Source: Hyphomicrobium sp. (lineage in GTDB: Bacteria > Pseudomonadota > Alphaproteobacteria > Rhizobiales > Hyphomicrobiaceae). Taken from it: a DNA stretch of 64,000 bases. The stretch is from NCBI GenBank assembly GCA_003987725.1, contig RXJH01000003.1:557524-621523 (forward strand), read 5' to 3'. Under the pieces are notes generated by a model. That model searched no databases. It had not been told where the DNA came from and saw nothing but the letters and a program-made list of their open reading frames with translations. Shown piece by piece: positions 43,367 through 53,661 of this stretch; the stretch's first letter is position 1, and each line of letters opens with the position of its first letter. Made by a program: the position numbers and the translations under genes.

Positions 43367-46204
43367 TCAAAGCTCGTTACCGAGCGCCTCGTCGACGGCG
43401 CGTGCAAACTCCGCAAGGCCCGCATCGACGTCCTTGACGTGAACGCGCAGCGCACGCCGGCCTCGTTCCACCAGCACATCGAGATCGCCGCGCGCCTGCG
43501 CCGCTTTCACGACTCCGAAGCTGTAGGAATGGCCGGGCACGTCGAAATCGATTGGGTCGTCGGCGGTGAGCTGGACAAAGACTCCGGAATTCGGACCGCC
43601 CTTGTACGCTTGGCCGGTGGAATGCTGGAATCGGGGGCCGAAGCCGAGGCAGGTGGCGGCGTGGGTGCGGTCGCGGATGCGCGAACGCATCGCCGTCATG
43701 GCTCGGATATGCGTCTCGTCACGCCAAATGTAGGGAAGCAAAGCCACGTAGTCGCCGGCCTCCACGCGTCCAAAATGGCTCCTCAGGTATCCGGCAAGCG
43801 TGTTGTGGCGGCCGAGCTCTGCGGCATTGCGCGGATCGGCGTAGAGCGCAATGCCGTTCTCGCGAAAGATCGGCTCGTCGTCCGGCAGCCTGTGCGATTT
43901 CTCGTATGCGTCGGTCAAGGCACTCGTCTTGACCTTGCTCGCCTCGACGTCCGGCTGATCGAACGGATTGATCCCGATGATCTCACCGGCGACTGCAGTC
44001 GCGATTTCCCACCGGAAGAACTCCTGGCCGATGTGCCAGAGGTCCTTGACGCGGATTTTTGCAACGGGATGTCCTGCTTTTTCGAGCGCATCCACGGCCT
44101 GCTGCTGTGACGACGCTGCGCGCCCGTCCAATTCGAGATAGGCGAAGAAACGGTCGCTACCATAGTGCTCAGGAGTTGTCGGCGGCTCGTCCGCCAGCGG
44201 AATGAGTCCGCGACCGTCCTTGCCCGTGCTCTCAGCCAGAAGCTGTTCCAGCCACGCACCGAGATCGGCGATTTCCGGTGACGCGATAATCGTCACCTTG
44301 TTGCGGCCGAATTGCTTTGCAGCGATGCCCAAGGCGATGCCGAGTTTCACACCGGGATTTTCGGAAGGCGGCACATCGGCGCCGCACGCGCGCTCCATCG
44401 GCAGCGTCGTGTCGAGAAGCCGCTTGACGTCAAGACCCATCGCGGCGGCCGGTACCAGTCCGAAGTTCGACAGTACGGAATAGCGGCCGCCGATCGAGGG
44501 CACGCCATGAAAGATATGAGTGAAGCCGAGTTGCTTGGCGCGCGCCTCGAGCGATGAACCCGGATCCGTGACAGCGGCGAAATGCTCGCCCGCCTTTTCC
44601 TTGCCCACAACAGCGGCAACGCGATCGAGGAAGTAGTCCATGAAGAGGTTCGGCTCCAGCGTGCTGCCGGATTTGGATGAGACGATGAACAGCGTCTTCC
44701 CGAGGTCGACGGCGTATTCGGTTGCCTTGATCTGCGCCGGATCGGTGCTGTCCAGCATATGGAAGCGGGGCCAGCCGGATTGTTGCCCGAACGTCTCGCT
44801 CAACACTTCCGGACCGAGGCTCGAGCCGCCCATGCCGAGCAAAACCACATCCGTGAAGCGGCGTTCTTTCACGTTCTCCGCGAAGTGCCGCAATTGGTGG
44901 ACGTCACCGAGTTCCTGCTCGACGATGTGCAGCCAGCCGGTCCACTTGTTTTCATCCGCTCCGGTCCAAAGCGATTTGTCGCCAGCCCACAGCCGCCGGA
45001 TGAGACCTTCCCTGCGCCAGGTCTCGAGTTCGTTATCATAAGCCCTCTTCAACTCCGGAAAGCCCGGAGCGATTTGCAGACCGTTGCATTGAACTTCGGT
45101 CGGCGCTCGGCTCCGGTGGGCGATGGCTGCAAAGAGCTTGTCGAATGCGTCCGCGAACTGCTGGACGCCGTCCTTCACTAGCTCATCCGTGACTTCGGGC
45201 AACGAGATGCCGTGCTCGGCGAGCGCGGAGAGTATTGCGCGTGCGCCTGCCACATCCTGTTCGATGGCATCGGGCGTCGGATTTCCGTGGTCGCGATAAG
45301 CGTCCATCGTCGCGGGCGGAACGGTGTCGACCGTCTCGCGGCCGATGAGACTGTCGACATACATCGTGTCGTTGTAGGCCGGATTTTTCGTGCTGGTTGA
45401 AGCCCAGAGGAGTCGCTGCGTCCTCGCGCCCGAAGCAGCGAGATCGTTCCAGCGTGAACCTGAAAACAGCGCCTTGTATCGAACGTAGGCGAGCTTCGCA
45501 TTGGCGATCGCCGCCTTGCCACGCAGCTTTTCCGCAGCCTGTCGATCATCGAGCCTATCGAGCCGCTTGTCGACGGCAGTATCGATGCGGCTGACGAAGA
45601 AGCTCGCGACACTTCCGATCTTTGAAACGTCGCCTCCCGACTTCTTCAGGTCTTCGAGCCCGGAGATATAAGCTTCGGCGACCTGCTCGTAGACGCTGAC
45701 GGCAAAAAGCAACGTGATGTTGATGTTCAGTCCGCGACCGATCAGCTGCCGGATGGCGGGTATGCCGGCAGGCGTCGCCGGTACCTTCACCATCAAGTTG
45801 GGACGATCGACGGCCGCCCATAGCCGCGTCGCTTCCGTCACCGTGGCCTCGGTATCGTTGGCGAGATAAGGCGAGCATTCGAGGCTGACATAACCGTCGC
45901 GATTATTCGTTTTGTCGTAAACCGGACGCAGCACGTCGGCTGCGGCGCGGATATCGGCGATTGCCAGATGTTCGTAGATGGCAGAGATGCTGTGATCGGC
46001 CCGGGCCTGAAATGCCTTCAGGGCGTCCGCGTATTCATCCGTCTCGCCGATGGCCTTCTCGAAAATCGATGGGTTAGATGTGACGCCCTTCAATCCGTCG
46101 CGCTCGATGAGGCTGCCGAGCTCGCCGCTTTCGATAAGGCTGCGCTTGATATAGTCGAGCCAGAGCGACTGGTCATACAATTCGAGCTGCTTCAGCGCGT
46201 TCAT
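43367..46204 (-). CDS. tal-pgi: Bifunctional transaldolase/glucose-6-phosphate isomerase
   Basis: A 945-residue fusion. The N-terminal transaldolase (about 1-360) has [16 protein letters not shown] and the Schiff-base Lys140 in NLMVKVPAT. The C-terminal phosphoglucose isomerase (about 390-940) has [27 protein letters not shown] and the final [12 protein letters not shown] region. Such fusions are known in actinobacteria, cyanobacteria and alphaproteobacteria. One polypeptide thus links the non-oxidative pentose phosphate branch to glucose-6-phosphate, allowing cyclic use of the pathway. It overlaps the tkt stop with its own start (ATGA) and sits before gnd. Confidence 0.95.
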   Translation of the reverse strand: MNALKQLELYDQSLWLDYIKRSLIESGELGSLIERDGLKGVTSNPSIFEKAIGETDEYADALKAFQARADHSISAIYEHLAIADIRAAADVLRPVYDKTNNRDGYVSLECSPYLANDTEATVTEATRLWAAVDRPNLMVKVPATPAGIPAIRQLIGRGLNINITLLFAVSVYEQVAEAYISGLEDLKKSGGDVSKIGSVASFFVSRIDTAVDKRLDRLDDRQAAEKLRGKAAIANAKLAYVRYKALFSGSRWNDLAASGARTQRLLWASTSTKNPAYNDTMYVDSLIGRETVDTVPPATMDAYRDHGNPTPDAIEQDVAGARAILSALAEHGISLPEVTDELVKDGVQQFADAFDKLFAAIAHRSRAPTEVQCNGLQIAPGFPELKRAYDNELETWRREGLIRRLWAGDKSLWTGADENKWTGWLHIVEQELGDVHQLRHFAENVKERRFTDVVLLGMGGSSLGPEVLSETFGQQSGWPRFHMLDSTDPAQIKATEYAVDLGKTLFIVSSKSGSTLEPNLFMDYFLDRVAAVVGKEKAGEHFAAVTDPGSSLEARAKQLGFTHIFHGVPSIGGRYSVLSNFGLVPAAAMGLDVKRLLDTTLPMERACGADVPPSENPGVKLGIALGIAAKQFGRNKVTIIASPEIADLGAWLEQLLAESTGKDGRGLIPLADEPPTTPEHYGSDRFFAYLELDGRAASSQQQAVDALEKAGHPVAKIRVKDLWHIGQEFFRWEIATAVAGEIIGINPFDQPDVEASKVKTSALTDAYEKSHRLPDDEPIFRENGIALYADPRNAAELGRHNTLAGYLRSHFGRVEAGDYVALLPYIWRDETHIRAMTAMRSRIRDRTHAATCLGFGPRFQHSTGQAYKGGPNSGVFVQLTADDPIDFDVPGHSYSFGVVKAAQARGDLDVLVERGRRALRVHVKDVDAGLAEFARAVDEALGNEL

Positions 46205-48297
46205 GCCGCTTTCTCCTTGGCCAAGCCGAGCTGTTGCTTCGCCACGGCCAGTACGTTCTTCGGCGTAAAGCCGAACGCCTTCATCACATCCTTGATTGGC
46301 GCCGACGCGCCGAAGCTATGCATGCCGATCCTGGCGCCGGTCGGCCCCACATAGCGATCCCAGCCGATGACCGAGCCCGCCTCGACCGAAACGCGTGCTT
46401 TGACGGCGGGCGGCAGCACGCTATCGCGATACGACCGATCCTGCTGTTCGAACAATTCCCACGACGGCATGCTGACGAGACGCGCCGCAACGCCTTCCTG
46501 CTTCAGCGTTTCGTAAGCTTCCACGCAAAGTGCAACTTCACTGCCGGTGCCGATCAGGATCACCTGAGGTTTGCCGCGGTCGGCATCAGCCATGATATAG
46601 GCGCCGCGCGCAACGCCTGCCGCGGACGCGTAACGCTTGCGATCGAATGTCGGGACAGGCTGCCGGGTCAATGCCAGACAGACCGGCCCACGCGCCGATC
46701 CGATGATGACACGCCAAGCTTCGGCGACCTCGTTGGCGTCGGCGGGCCGGAGCGTAATGAGGCCGGGTATGCTGCGCAGTGCAACGAGCTGCTCGATCGG
46801 TTGATGCGTTGGCCCGTCTTCGCCGAGGCCGATCGAGTCGTGCGTGAAGATATAGATGACAGGAACGTCCATCAGCGCGCTGATGCGGATGGCGGGCTTC
46901 GCGTAATCAGAGAAGGTCAGAAAACTCGAACCGTACGCGCGGAGCTTGGACAAGGCGAGCCCATTCAGAATGGCGCCCATGCCATGTTCGCGAATTCCGA
47001 AATGAAAATTGCGGCCGCCATATTTGCCAGCCTCGAAATCTCCCGCCGCCTCGAAGGTCAGACGCGTCTTCGTCGATGGCGCAAGATCGGCCGAGCCGCC
47101 GATAAGCGAGGGAACATGCGTTGCGATGGCATTCAGCACCTTGGCGGAGGAATCGCGCGTCGCGAGCCCTTTTGGATCGGCGGCAAAGCTCGGTAGATCG
47201 GCGTCCCATCGGCCCGGAAGTTCGCCCGTCTGCAATCGTTCGATTTCGCTGCTCGCGTCGGGATATTTGGACCGATACGTCTTCATGAGCTCCGACCACG
47301 CCGTCCGGAGATCCCGCCCGCGCCGGCCGATTTGGGCACTGAAGTGTTCGCGCACACCCTCGGGAATGAAAAACTTGGAATCTTCCGGCCAGCCATAGCT
47401 GCGCTTCGCCAGGCGGACTTCTTCGGCGCCAAGCGGTTCGCCGTGCGCGGCGCTGGTATCGTGCTTGTGCGGCGCGCCGTAGCCGATATGGCTATCGACG
47501 ATGATCAGCGTCGGTACGTCGCGCGTATTCCGGAAGGTCTCGATTGCTTCCGCGATCCGCTCGCAGTCGTTGGCATCGCCGACACGCAGCACGTTCCAGC
47601 CGTAAGCGAGGAAACGCGCGGCAACATCGTCGCTGAACGCCAGATCCGTGTGGCCTTCGATCGTGATGCGGTTGCTGTCGTAAATCCAGCAGAGGTTGCC
47701 GAGCATCAGGTGGCCAGCGAGCGAGGCGGCTTCGCTCGCGACGCCTTCCATCATGTCGCCGTCGCCGCAGAACGCATAAATGTCGTAGTTGAATATCTCG
47801 AGGTCCGGCTTGTTGAAGTGCTTCGCCAGCCAGCGCTCGGCGATGGCCATCCCGACGCTCATCCCGCAACCTTGACCGAGAGGCCCGGTCGTCGCCTCGA
47901 CGCCAGCGGTGTGACGATATTCTGGGTGTCCCGGGCAACGACTGTCGAGCTGGCGGAAGCGCTTGATGTCTTCGAGTGTAACCGCGAGATCGCGGGAGGT
48001 CTGATCGGTCCGTACGCTGGCAAGATGCAACATCGAATAGAGAAGCATTGACGCGTGTCCGTTGGACAGCACGAAGCGGTCTCTATTCGGCCATGCCGGG
48101 TCGTCGGGATCATAACGGAGAAAGCGCTGCCACAACGTGTAGATGACCGGAGCCAAAGCCATAGGCGTGCCAGGATGGCCGGACTGGGCCTGCTGCACCG
48201 CGTCCATGGACAGGGTACGGATCGTATTGATGCACAGTTCGTCGATGGGTTGATTGCCCGGCAGATAGTTCCCTGTTTTAGTGGCGCCACGGCTCAT
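46201..48297 (-). CDS. tkt: Transketolase
   Basis: A 698-residue thiamine-diphosphate enzyme. It has INTIRTLSMDAVQQAQSGHPG at the N-terminus, the ThDP/Mg site GDGDMMEGVASEAASLAGHL, FSDYAKPAIRISALM, and the C-terminal FGASAPIKDVMKAFGFT. It moves two-carbon units between ketoses and aldoses in the pentose phosphate pathway; in serine-cycle methylotrophs it serves sugar phosphate supply, not C1 fixation. The ATG at 48297 is chosen over a GTG at 48360 without a ribosome binding site. It is the first gene of the sugar-phosphate operon and overlaps tal-pgi by four bases. Confidence 0.95.
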   Translation of the reverse strand: MSRGATKTGNYLPGNQPIDELCINTIRTLSMDAVQQAQSGHPGTPMALAPVIYTLWQRFLRYDPDDPAWPNRDRFVLSNGHASMLLYSMLHLASVRTDQTSRDLAVTLEDIKRFRQLDSRCPGHPEYRHTAGVEATTGPLGQGCGMSVGMAIAERWLAKHFNKPDLEIFNYDIYAFCGDGDMMEGVASEAASLAGHLMLGNLCWIYDSNRITIEGHTDLAFSDDVAARFLAYGWNVLRVGDANDCERIAEAIETFRNTRDVPTLIIVDSHIGYGAPHKHDTSAAHGEPLGAEEVRLAKRSYGWPEDSKFFIPEGVREHFSAQIGRRGRDLRTAWSELMKTYRSKYPDASSEIERLQTGELPGRWDADLPSFAADPKGLATRDSSAKVLNAIATHVPSLIGGSADLAPSTKTRLTFEAAGDFEAGKYGGRNFHFGIREHGMGAILNGLALSKLRAYGSSFLTFSDYAKPAIRISALMDVPVIYIFTHDSIGLGEDGPTHQPIEQLVALRSIPGLITLRPADANEVAEAWRVIIGSARGPVCLALTRQPVPTFDRKRYASAAGVARGAYIMADADRGKPQVILIGTGSEVALCVEAYETLKQEGVAARLVSMPSWELFEQQDRSYRDSVLPPAVKARVSVEAGSVIGWDRYVGPTGARIGMHSFGASAPIKDVMKAFGFTPKNVLAVAKQQLGLAKEKAA

Positions 48298-48671
48298 GAC
48301 GGCATTCCGTGTTCTCGCAATCGCGGCAACCTTCCGAGTTGGCCGACTTGTCCGGGTCACTGCGAAGTGGTCCGCGGCATTCCGAAAGATCGGTCCGGTG
48401 GCCGGCAGCAGAAAAGCCGCGTCGGCTTTAGGGAAACTCCACGCTTCCGAGGCCGGTTAACGTGCCCAAATGCAAACAGACCCGCCCTGAATTGGTTCCA
48501 CGTGCGAGCAAAGCCGACTGAAACCGGAGACGCCGTATTTTCGATTTTTTCGATTTAAACCGCAGGTACATTATTGATGAGCCCGCATGCAACGCTGCAA
48601 AAATCCATCTGACCACCTACGTGGGTTGATAGGAGGACCTACATATACTCTGGCCGGAAAGGGCCTCCCGA
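48298..48671. promoter_or_regulatory. Divergent region between the pentose phosphate operon and glycogen-degrading genes
   Basis: This 374-base gap should hold promoters for both divergent units, linking their control. A T-rich block (TTTTCGATTTTTTCGATTTAAA, around 48537-48558) and the GGAAAGGG ribosome binding site at 48656 for the plus-strand gene are visible. I found no clear operator. Confidence 0.45.
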
Positions 48672-50852
48672 ATGGCATTTAAAGTTCAGGTCGGGCCAGC
48701 GCAAATCGCGATCCATCAGGGCCAGACGGTTTTCGTCACCGCTCCTGATGGACAAGTGAACTCGCCCAGCAATCACGGTATGTATTTTCGCGACACCCGG
48801 GTCATCAGCGCTTGGGCAATCTATGCGAACGGTGAGCCCTGGGACCTTCTGAACGGCGGCGCCGTTTCCTCTCATGCGGCGCATATCGTGCTGACGAACC
48901 ATGCCTTCGTGAGCGAGGACGGCCCAATTCCGGCGCGCACGCTCGGGCTGAAGATCGGCCGCCATGTCGAGGGAGGGATGCACGAGGACATCGACATCAC
49001 CAACAACGGATTGCGGCCCGTGCGCTTCAATTTGGAAATCGCGATCCGATCGGATTTTGCCGACATCTTCGAGGTCAAGGGCGAGGAAATTGTGCGGCGT
49101 GGCCACATCACAACCTCGTGGACGCCGAAGCGTCAAGTGCTTCGGATTGCCTATCGCAATAAAGATTTCTGCCGTGAATTGATCGTCCGGGCGGGCAGGG
49201 GGAACAACACGCCGGCAACGAACGCGAATGGACGGCTAAGCTTCGATATCGCGCTGACGGCCGGCGAAAGCTGGCATGGTTGTTTGACCTACGAGCTTAT
49301 CGACGGCAACAGCCACATCCGCGCTCCGGGGCCATGCGCCGATGCCAGCGAAATGACGTCCCATGCCAAAAAGATGAACGATTGGCAGCGAGCCGTTCTG
49401 AAAATCACGACCAGCAACGAGGAGTTCTATCGCTGCTATAATCAAGGCGTTATCGACATGGCGGCTCTTCGGCTCCCCCTGAAGGGCACCGATCGCATGG
49501 TGTTCGTTCCGGCCGCAGGCTTGCCTTGGTTTGTCGCCCTGTTCGGCCGCGATACGTTGATCGGTTCATTGCAGACGTTGATCGTCTATCCGGAATTCGC
49601 TGCCGGAGCGCTCGAAGTATTGGGGCAATATCAGGCGACGGAACGCGACGATTACCGCGACGCCGAGCCGGGCAAGATCCTCCACGAGCTGCGCTACGGC
49701 GAGCTGGCGCACTTCAAGCTGATCCCGCACACACCCTATTACGGCACCGCGGACGCGACACCCTTGTACTTGGTAGCCCTGCACGCAACGTGGCGCGCGA
49801 CCGGAAACCGCGAGCTGATCGAGCGGCAATTGCCCAACGTCGAAGCCTGTCTGTCTTGGATAGATAAATACGGCGATCGCGACGGCGACGGCTTCCAGGA
49901 ATACCAGACGCGCTCGAAGGCCGGCTATGAAAACATGGGATGGAAGGATTCAGGCGATGCCGTGATGTATCCCGATGGCACGCTCGTAGCGGGTCCGAAG
50001 GCGCTGTGCGAATTGCAGGGTTACGTCTATGACGCCTGGCTGCGCACGGCCGAGATCTATGATGAACTCGGCAACAAGCGGCGGGCCAACGCGCTGCGCA
50101 AGAAGGCGACGGAGCTCTACGACAAGTTCAACGATGCGTTCTGGGACGAGAGCGCCGGCCTCTACGCCTACGCCCTGGACGGCGCCAAGAAAAAGGTCAT
50201 GACAGTGGCCTCCAACATCGGACAGTGCCTGTGGTCGGGGATTGTCGCGCCGGAACGTGCCGAGGCCGTCGTAAAGCGCCTCATGCGGAAAGATATGTGG
50301 AGCGGCTGGGGCATCCGCACGCTTTCGGCGGATCATATCTCGTTCAATCCCTATGATTACCAGACCGGGGCGGTATGGCCGCACGACAACTCGCTGATCG
50401 CCTTGGGGATGCGCCGCTACGGTTTCGCGGCCGAGGCAGCGATGGTGGCGCGGGATATCAGCGGCGCGGCTAGTCATTTTCTTTTGAACCGGCTGCCCGA
50501 GCTCTATGCCGGGTTGCAACGCGACGGCACGAGTTTCCCCGTGCAGTACCTCGGCGCCAATGTGCCTCAAGCGTGGGCGGCGGGCACGCCGTTCATGCTG
50601 CTGCAGGCAATGCTTGGGCTACAGCAGGATGCGCCGCGTGGGAAATTGTACGTCGACCCCGCATTGCCCGATTGGCTGCCCGACGTGACATTGACGGATC
50701 TGCGGTTAGGCCGTTCGCGTTTTGATATCCGGTTCTGGCGAGAAGGTAAGGAAACCTCCTTCGAGGTTCTGAAGGGAAAGCGAAGCGCGGTGGAACGAAT
50801 GAGCATCGAAATGTCGGGAAGCGTCGCGGGTGAGCGGTGTGGCCAAGCCTGA
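48672..50852 (+). CDS. Glycogen debranching enzyme-like amylo-alpha-1,6-glucosidase
   Basis: The 726-residue protein has the N-terminal GDE_N_bis domain (about 10-210; FVTAPDGQVNSPSNHGMYFRDTRVIS) and a C-terminal alpha/alpha-barrel (about 260-700) with VPAAGLPWFVALFGRDTLIG, YQTRSKAGYENMGWKDSGDA and GAVWPHDNSLIALGMRRYG, typical of glycogen debranchers and related glucan or glucosylglycerol hydrolases. It has no signal peptide and acts in the cytoplasm. Its stop overlaps the start of the glucoamylase gene by 23 bases. It likely releases glucose from branches or from small glucosides such as compatible solutes; the exact substrate is uncertain. Confidence 0.87.
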   Translation: MAFKVQVGPAQIAIHQGQTVFVTAPDGQVNSPSNHGMYFRDTRVISAWAIYANGEPWDLLNGGAVSSHAAHIVLTNHAFVSEDGPIPARTLGLKIGRHVEGGMHEDIDITNNGLRPVRFNLEIAIRSDFADIFEVKGEEIVRRGHITTSWTPKRQVLRIAYRNKDFCRELIVRAGRGNNTPATNANGRLSFDIALTAGESWHGCLTYELIDGNSHIRAPGPCADASEMTSHAKKMNDWQRAVLKITTSNEEFYRCYNQGVIDMAALRLPLKGTDRMVFVPAAGLPWFVALFGRDTLIGSLQTLIVYPEFAAGALEVLGQYQATERDDYRDAEPGKILHELRYGELAHFKLIPHTPYYGTADATPLYLVALHATWRATGNRELIERQLPNVEACLSWIDKYGDRDGDGFQEYQTRSKAGYENMGWKDSGDAVMYPDGTLVAGPKALCELQGYVYDAWLRTAEIYDELGNKRRANALRKKATELYDKFNDAFWDESAGLYAYALDGAKKKVMTVASNIGQCLWSGIVAPERAEAVVKRLMRKDMWSGWGIRTLSADHISFNPYDYQTGAVWPHDNSLIALGMRRYGFAAEAAMVARDISGAASHFLLNRLPELYAGLQRDGTSFPVQYLGANVPQAWAAGTPFMLLQAMLGLQQDAPRGKLYVDPALPDWLPDVTLTDLRLGRSRFDIRFWREGKETSFEVLKGKRSAVERMSIEMSGSVAGERCGQA

Positions 50853-52635
50853 TCGGAGAATCGAGGACTATGCGCTTCTCGGCGATTGCGCGACGGCCGC
50901 GCTCGTCGGGCGAGACGGCTCGATCGATTGGCTGTGCTGGCCGAGGTTCGACTCGAGCGCCTGCTTTGCAGCCCTGCTCGGCGATCCGGACAATGGACGC
51001 TGGCTGATAGCCCCCAAGGACACGCCGCTTCGAACAACGCGCCACTACATCGATACCTCGCTCATTCTCGTGACGGTTTTCGAGACCGCGACCGGTATTG
51101 TCGAACTCGTCGACTTCATGCCGCCGCGCGACGGCAGAGCTGATCTCGTCCGCCTGGTTCGCGGTGTGCGCGGCAAAGTCGATCTGCGCACGGAATTCAT
51201 CCTGCGCTTCGATTACGGCTCGATCGTGCCGTGGGTAGAGCGTCTCGATGGCAAAGGTCTGCGCGCGATCGCCGGACCCGAGATGGCCATGCTCAGGACG
51301 CCGATCCCGTTGGAGGGACGAGACTTCACGACGGTCGGCGAGTTCGCCGTCAGCGCCGGTGAGGTTGTGCCGTTCGTCTTGAGCTATGGTCCCTCACACT
51401 TGCAACCACCCGAAGGCGTGGATCCTGAGCGCGCATTGCGGGAAACCAAAGCATTCTGGCACGCGTGGTCAAACCGCTGCACCTCCGAGGGCTGCTGGAG
51501 CGAAGCCGTCCGGCGATCGCTGACGGTGCTGAAGGGGCTAACCTATGCGCCGACCGGTGGCATCGTTGCGGCGGCCACCACTTCGCTGCCCGAAGAGGCC
51601 GGCGGCGTGCGCAACTGGGACTATCGCTATTGCTGGCTCAGAGATGCCGCCTTCACGCTGCGCGCGCTGGGCCGCGCCGGTTACTATGAAGAGGCACGGC
51701 AATGGCGTGATTGGTTATTGCGAGCGGTCGCCGGGAGTCCCGATCAACTCCAGATCATGTACGGGCTTGGCGGCGAGCGTCGTCTGGCCGAATGGGAGGT
51801 CGATTGGCTGGACGGATTCGACGGAGCGCGCCCCGTCCGAATTGGCAATGCCGCCTCAACGCAGCTTCAACTCGACGTCTTTGGTGAAATCGCTGACGCG
51901 ATGTTTCAAGCTTACGAGCATGGCATGACGTCGGTGAACCGATGGTCGGCGATAGCCCGGGCCCTTCTCGATCATCTTGAAACGATTTGGCGCGAACCGG
52001 ACGAGGGCATTTGGGAGGTGCGCGGACCTCGCCAATGCTTCACGCATTCCAAAGTCATGGCCTGGGTTGCATTCGACCGGGCCGTGAAATCGGCCGAGCG
52101 GCTTGGCGTGGAAAGTCCCATTGAGCGGTGGCGCAAGGTTCGCGATGCGATCCACGAAGACGTATGCAGCTACGGTTTCGACACCGAATTGGGTAGTTTC
52201 GTACAGGCCTACGGATCGAAGGTCCTTGATGCGAGCCTTCTACTGCTTCCGATCGTCGGCTTTCTGCCGCCCTCCGATCCGCGGATCGTCGGCACGGTTC
52301 GCGCGATCGAGCGGCGTCTCCTCGTCGACGGCCTCGTCTTCCGCTATGACACCGGCAAAACGGACGATGGATTACCGCCCGGCGAAGGTGCCTTTCTCGC
52401 CTGCAGCTTCTGGTTCGTCGATAATCTGATCCTGCAGGGCCGCGTCGCGGAGGCGCACAAGATGTTCGAGCGGCTGCTTGCGCTTCGAAACGATGTCGGT
52501 CTTCTAGCAGAGGAGTACGATCCTCGCGCGCGACGCCAAATGGGAAATTTCCCGCAGGCCTTCAGCCACGTCTCGCTCGTCAATACCGCCTACAACCTGA
52601 GCCTCTGCGAGAACCCTTCGGAAGAACGCGTATGA
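50830..52635 (+). CDS. Glycoside hydrolase family 15 protein (glucoamylase/trehalase type)
   Basis: A 601-residue GH15 enzyme: an N-terminal beta-sandwich (DYALLGDCATAALVGRDGSIDWLCWPRFDS) and an (alpha/alpha)6 barrel with the signature RNWDYRYCWLRDAAF and the later GEGAFLACSFWFVDNL carrying a catalytic glutamate. It hydrolyses terminal alpha-1,4 linkages or trehalose, releasing glucose. No signal peptide is present. The GTG at 50830 has GGGAAG upstream and lies inside the debranching gene, so translation is coupled. Together with the glucokinase across the divergent promoter it could channel stored glucan to glucose-6-phosphate. Confidence 0.92.
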   Translation: MSGVAKPDRRIEDYALLGDCATAALVGRDGSIDWLCWPRFDSSACFAALLGDPDNGRWLIAPKDTPLRTTRHYIDTSLILVTVFETATGIVELVDFMPPRDGRADLVRLVRGVRGKVDLRTEFILRFDYGSIVPWVERLDGKGLRAIAGPEMAMLRTPIPLEGRDFTTVGEFAVSAGEVVPFVLSYGPSHLQPPEGVDPERALRETKAFWHAWSNRCTSEGCWSEAVRRSLTVLKGLTYAPTGGIVAAATTSLPEEAGGVRNWDYRYCWLRDAAFTLRALGRAGYYEEARQWRDWLLRAVAGSPDQLQIMYGLGGERRLAEWEVDWLDGFDGARPVRIGNAASTQLQLDVFGEIADAMFQAYEHGMTSVNRWSAIARALLDHLETIWREPDEGIWEVRGPRQCFTHSKVMAWVAFDRAVKSAERLGVESPIERWRKVRDAIHEDVCSYGFDTELGSFVQAYGSKVLDASLLLLPIVGFLPPSDPRIVGTVRAIERRLLVDGLVFRYDTGKTDDGLPPGEGAFLACSFWFVDNLILQGRVAEAHKMFERLLALRNDVGLLAEEYDPRARRQMGNFPQAFSHVSLVNTAYNLSLCENPSEERV

Positions 52636-52715
52636 TGACGCCGGACCGCGATTGCGAGTGCATTGCCCGCGTTTCATCGCTGGCGCGACGGCAGAAAGCG
52701 TGACTGGAGGTCAAG

Positions 52716-53111
52716 ATGGATGATCTAACCGTGCGCGCGGCGCTGGAGCGCCATTGGCTTGCTTCGGACGCGAGCGACTTCAAAGTCGAACATGAAATCT
52801 ACCGCGAGGATGCGGTTCTTGATTATCCCCAATCGGGTGAGAGGATCCGCGGCCGTCACAATATTCAAGAGAGCCGGTGCCTCCAGCCGAACAGGAAGCG
52901 ATTTACGGTTCAAAGAATTATCGGTAGCGGCGATCTCTGGGTGACCGAATTCACACTCGCCTACGATGGCAGACCATCTTACGCCGTGAGCATCATGGAA
53001 TTCCGCGACGGACTGGTGGCGAACGAAACTCAGTATTTCGCCGATCCGTTTGAGCCGGGAACCTCGCGCGCGCATCTTGTCGAGCGAACAGGTGAATTGA
53101 GGTCATCCTGA
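52716..53111 (+). CDS. SnoaL-like/NTF2-fold protein
   Basis: A 131-residue protein of the NTF2-like superfamily, in the SnoaL group: VRAALERHWLASDASDFKVEHEIYREDAVLDYPQSGERIRGRHNI is the typical helix-helix-strand opening, and MEFRDGLVANETQYFADPFE the typical last strands. Such proteins bind or isomerise small ligands, and many have no known role. The ATG at 52716 is preceded by GGAGG. It lies 80 bases after the GH15 gene and may be the third gene of that operon, but no functional link is evident. Confidence 0.82.
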   Translation: MDDLTVRAALERHWLASDASDFKVEHEIYREDAVLDYPQSGERIRGRHNIQESRCLQPNRKRFTVQRIIGSGDLWVTEFTLAYDGRPSYAVSIMEFRDGLVANETQYFADPFEPGTSRAHLVERTGELRSS

Positions 53112-53242
53112 ACGGGCGGACGCGAAACGCGATGCTCGCGATGAGGGATCGTCCGCCGCCGGTTCGCGGCGACAGTCGCTTCGGCTTATTCGGTAAATAG
53201 ATTTGGCTTGAACCGGTGTGAACTGTACCGGACTTTGGCTAT

Positions 53243-53317
53243 TGGCTCCGCGGGTAGGATTCGAACCTACGACCATCCGATTAACAGTCGGACGCTCTAC
53301 CACTGAGCTACCGCGGA
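53243..53317 (-). tRNA. tRNA-Asn (anticodon GTT)
   Basis: The minus strand reads a full cloverleaf of 75 bases with encoded CCA. The acceptor stem TCCGCGG pairs with CCGCGGA, the D arm is GCTCAGTGGTAGAGC, the anticodon arm CCGACTGTTAATCGG carries GTT, and the T arm is TAGGTTCGAATCCTA. The discriminator G agrees with asparagine identity. It stands alone between protein genes. Confidence 0.97.
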
Positions 53318-53661
53318 ATGCCGGAAAGCGCCCCGCATAGCAGAACGTATCCGCGCTGGCGAGACCTTTGGGTCATTTTGTTTGGCGCTTCCCACGTCAC
53401 ATGGCGGCGACAAGTGGAAGCACGCATGTGGAAGGCTAAGATCCGGCGCGAAATCGGCGTGGCACGCGCGGGTTCAGTGTCCTCCCGACGGGCAGGTTGG
53501 TAGCGTTCTTTGGCGGCACGCGCAAGGGCCGAAACCTGCCGTGCTGGCAATCGCCTGGGCCCATCCGCGCCGGAGGGATTCATGATAACGTCGCGGGCAT
53601 TCAGTGAAAGATGTACGCGTGCCGCGACGGTCCGCGGCCCGAGATGTTGGAATGCGTTCGA
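53318..53661. other. 344-base intergenic region, nothing recognised
   Basis: Lying between tRNA-Asn (whose promoter it must contain, minus strand) and the membrane-protein gene, this stretch shows no supported gene, repeat or strong hairpin. Open frames here have no family resemblance that I recognise. Confidence 0.4.

Noticed and set aside
46201..48297. Ribulose monophosphate or Calvin-cycle role for the transketolase operon
   Set aside because: No hexulose-phosphate synthase/isomerase, RuBisCO or phosphoribulokinase gene is present; the set is an oxidative pentose phosphate operon.
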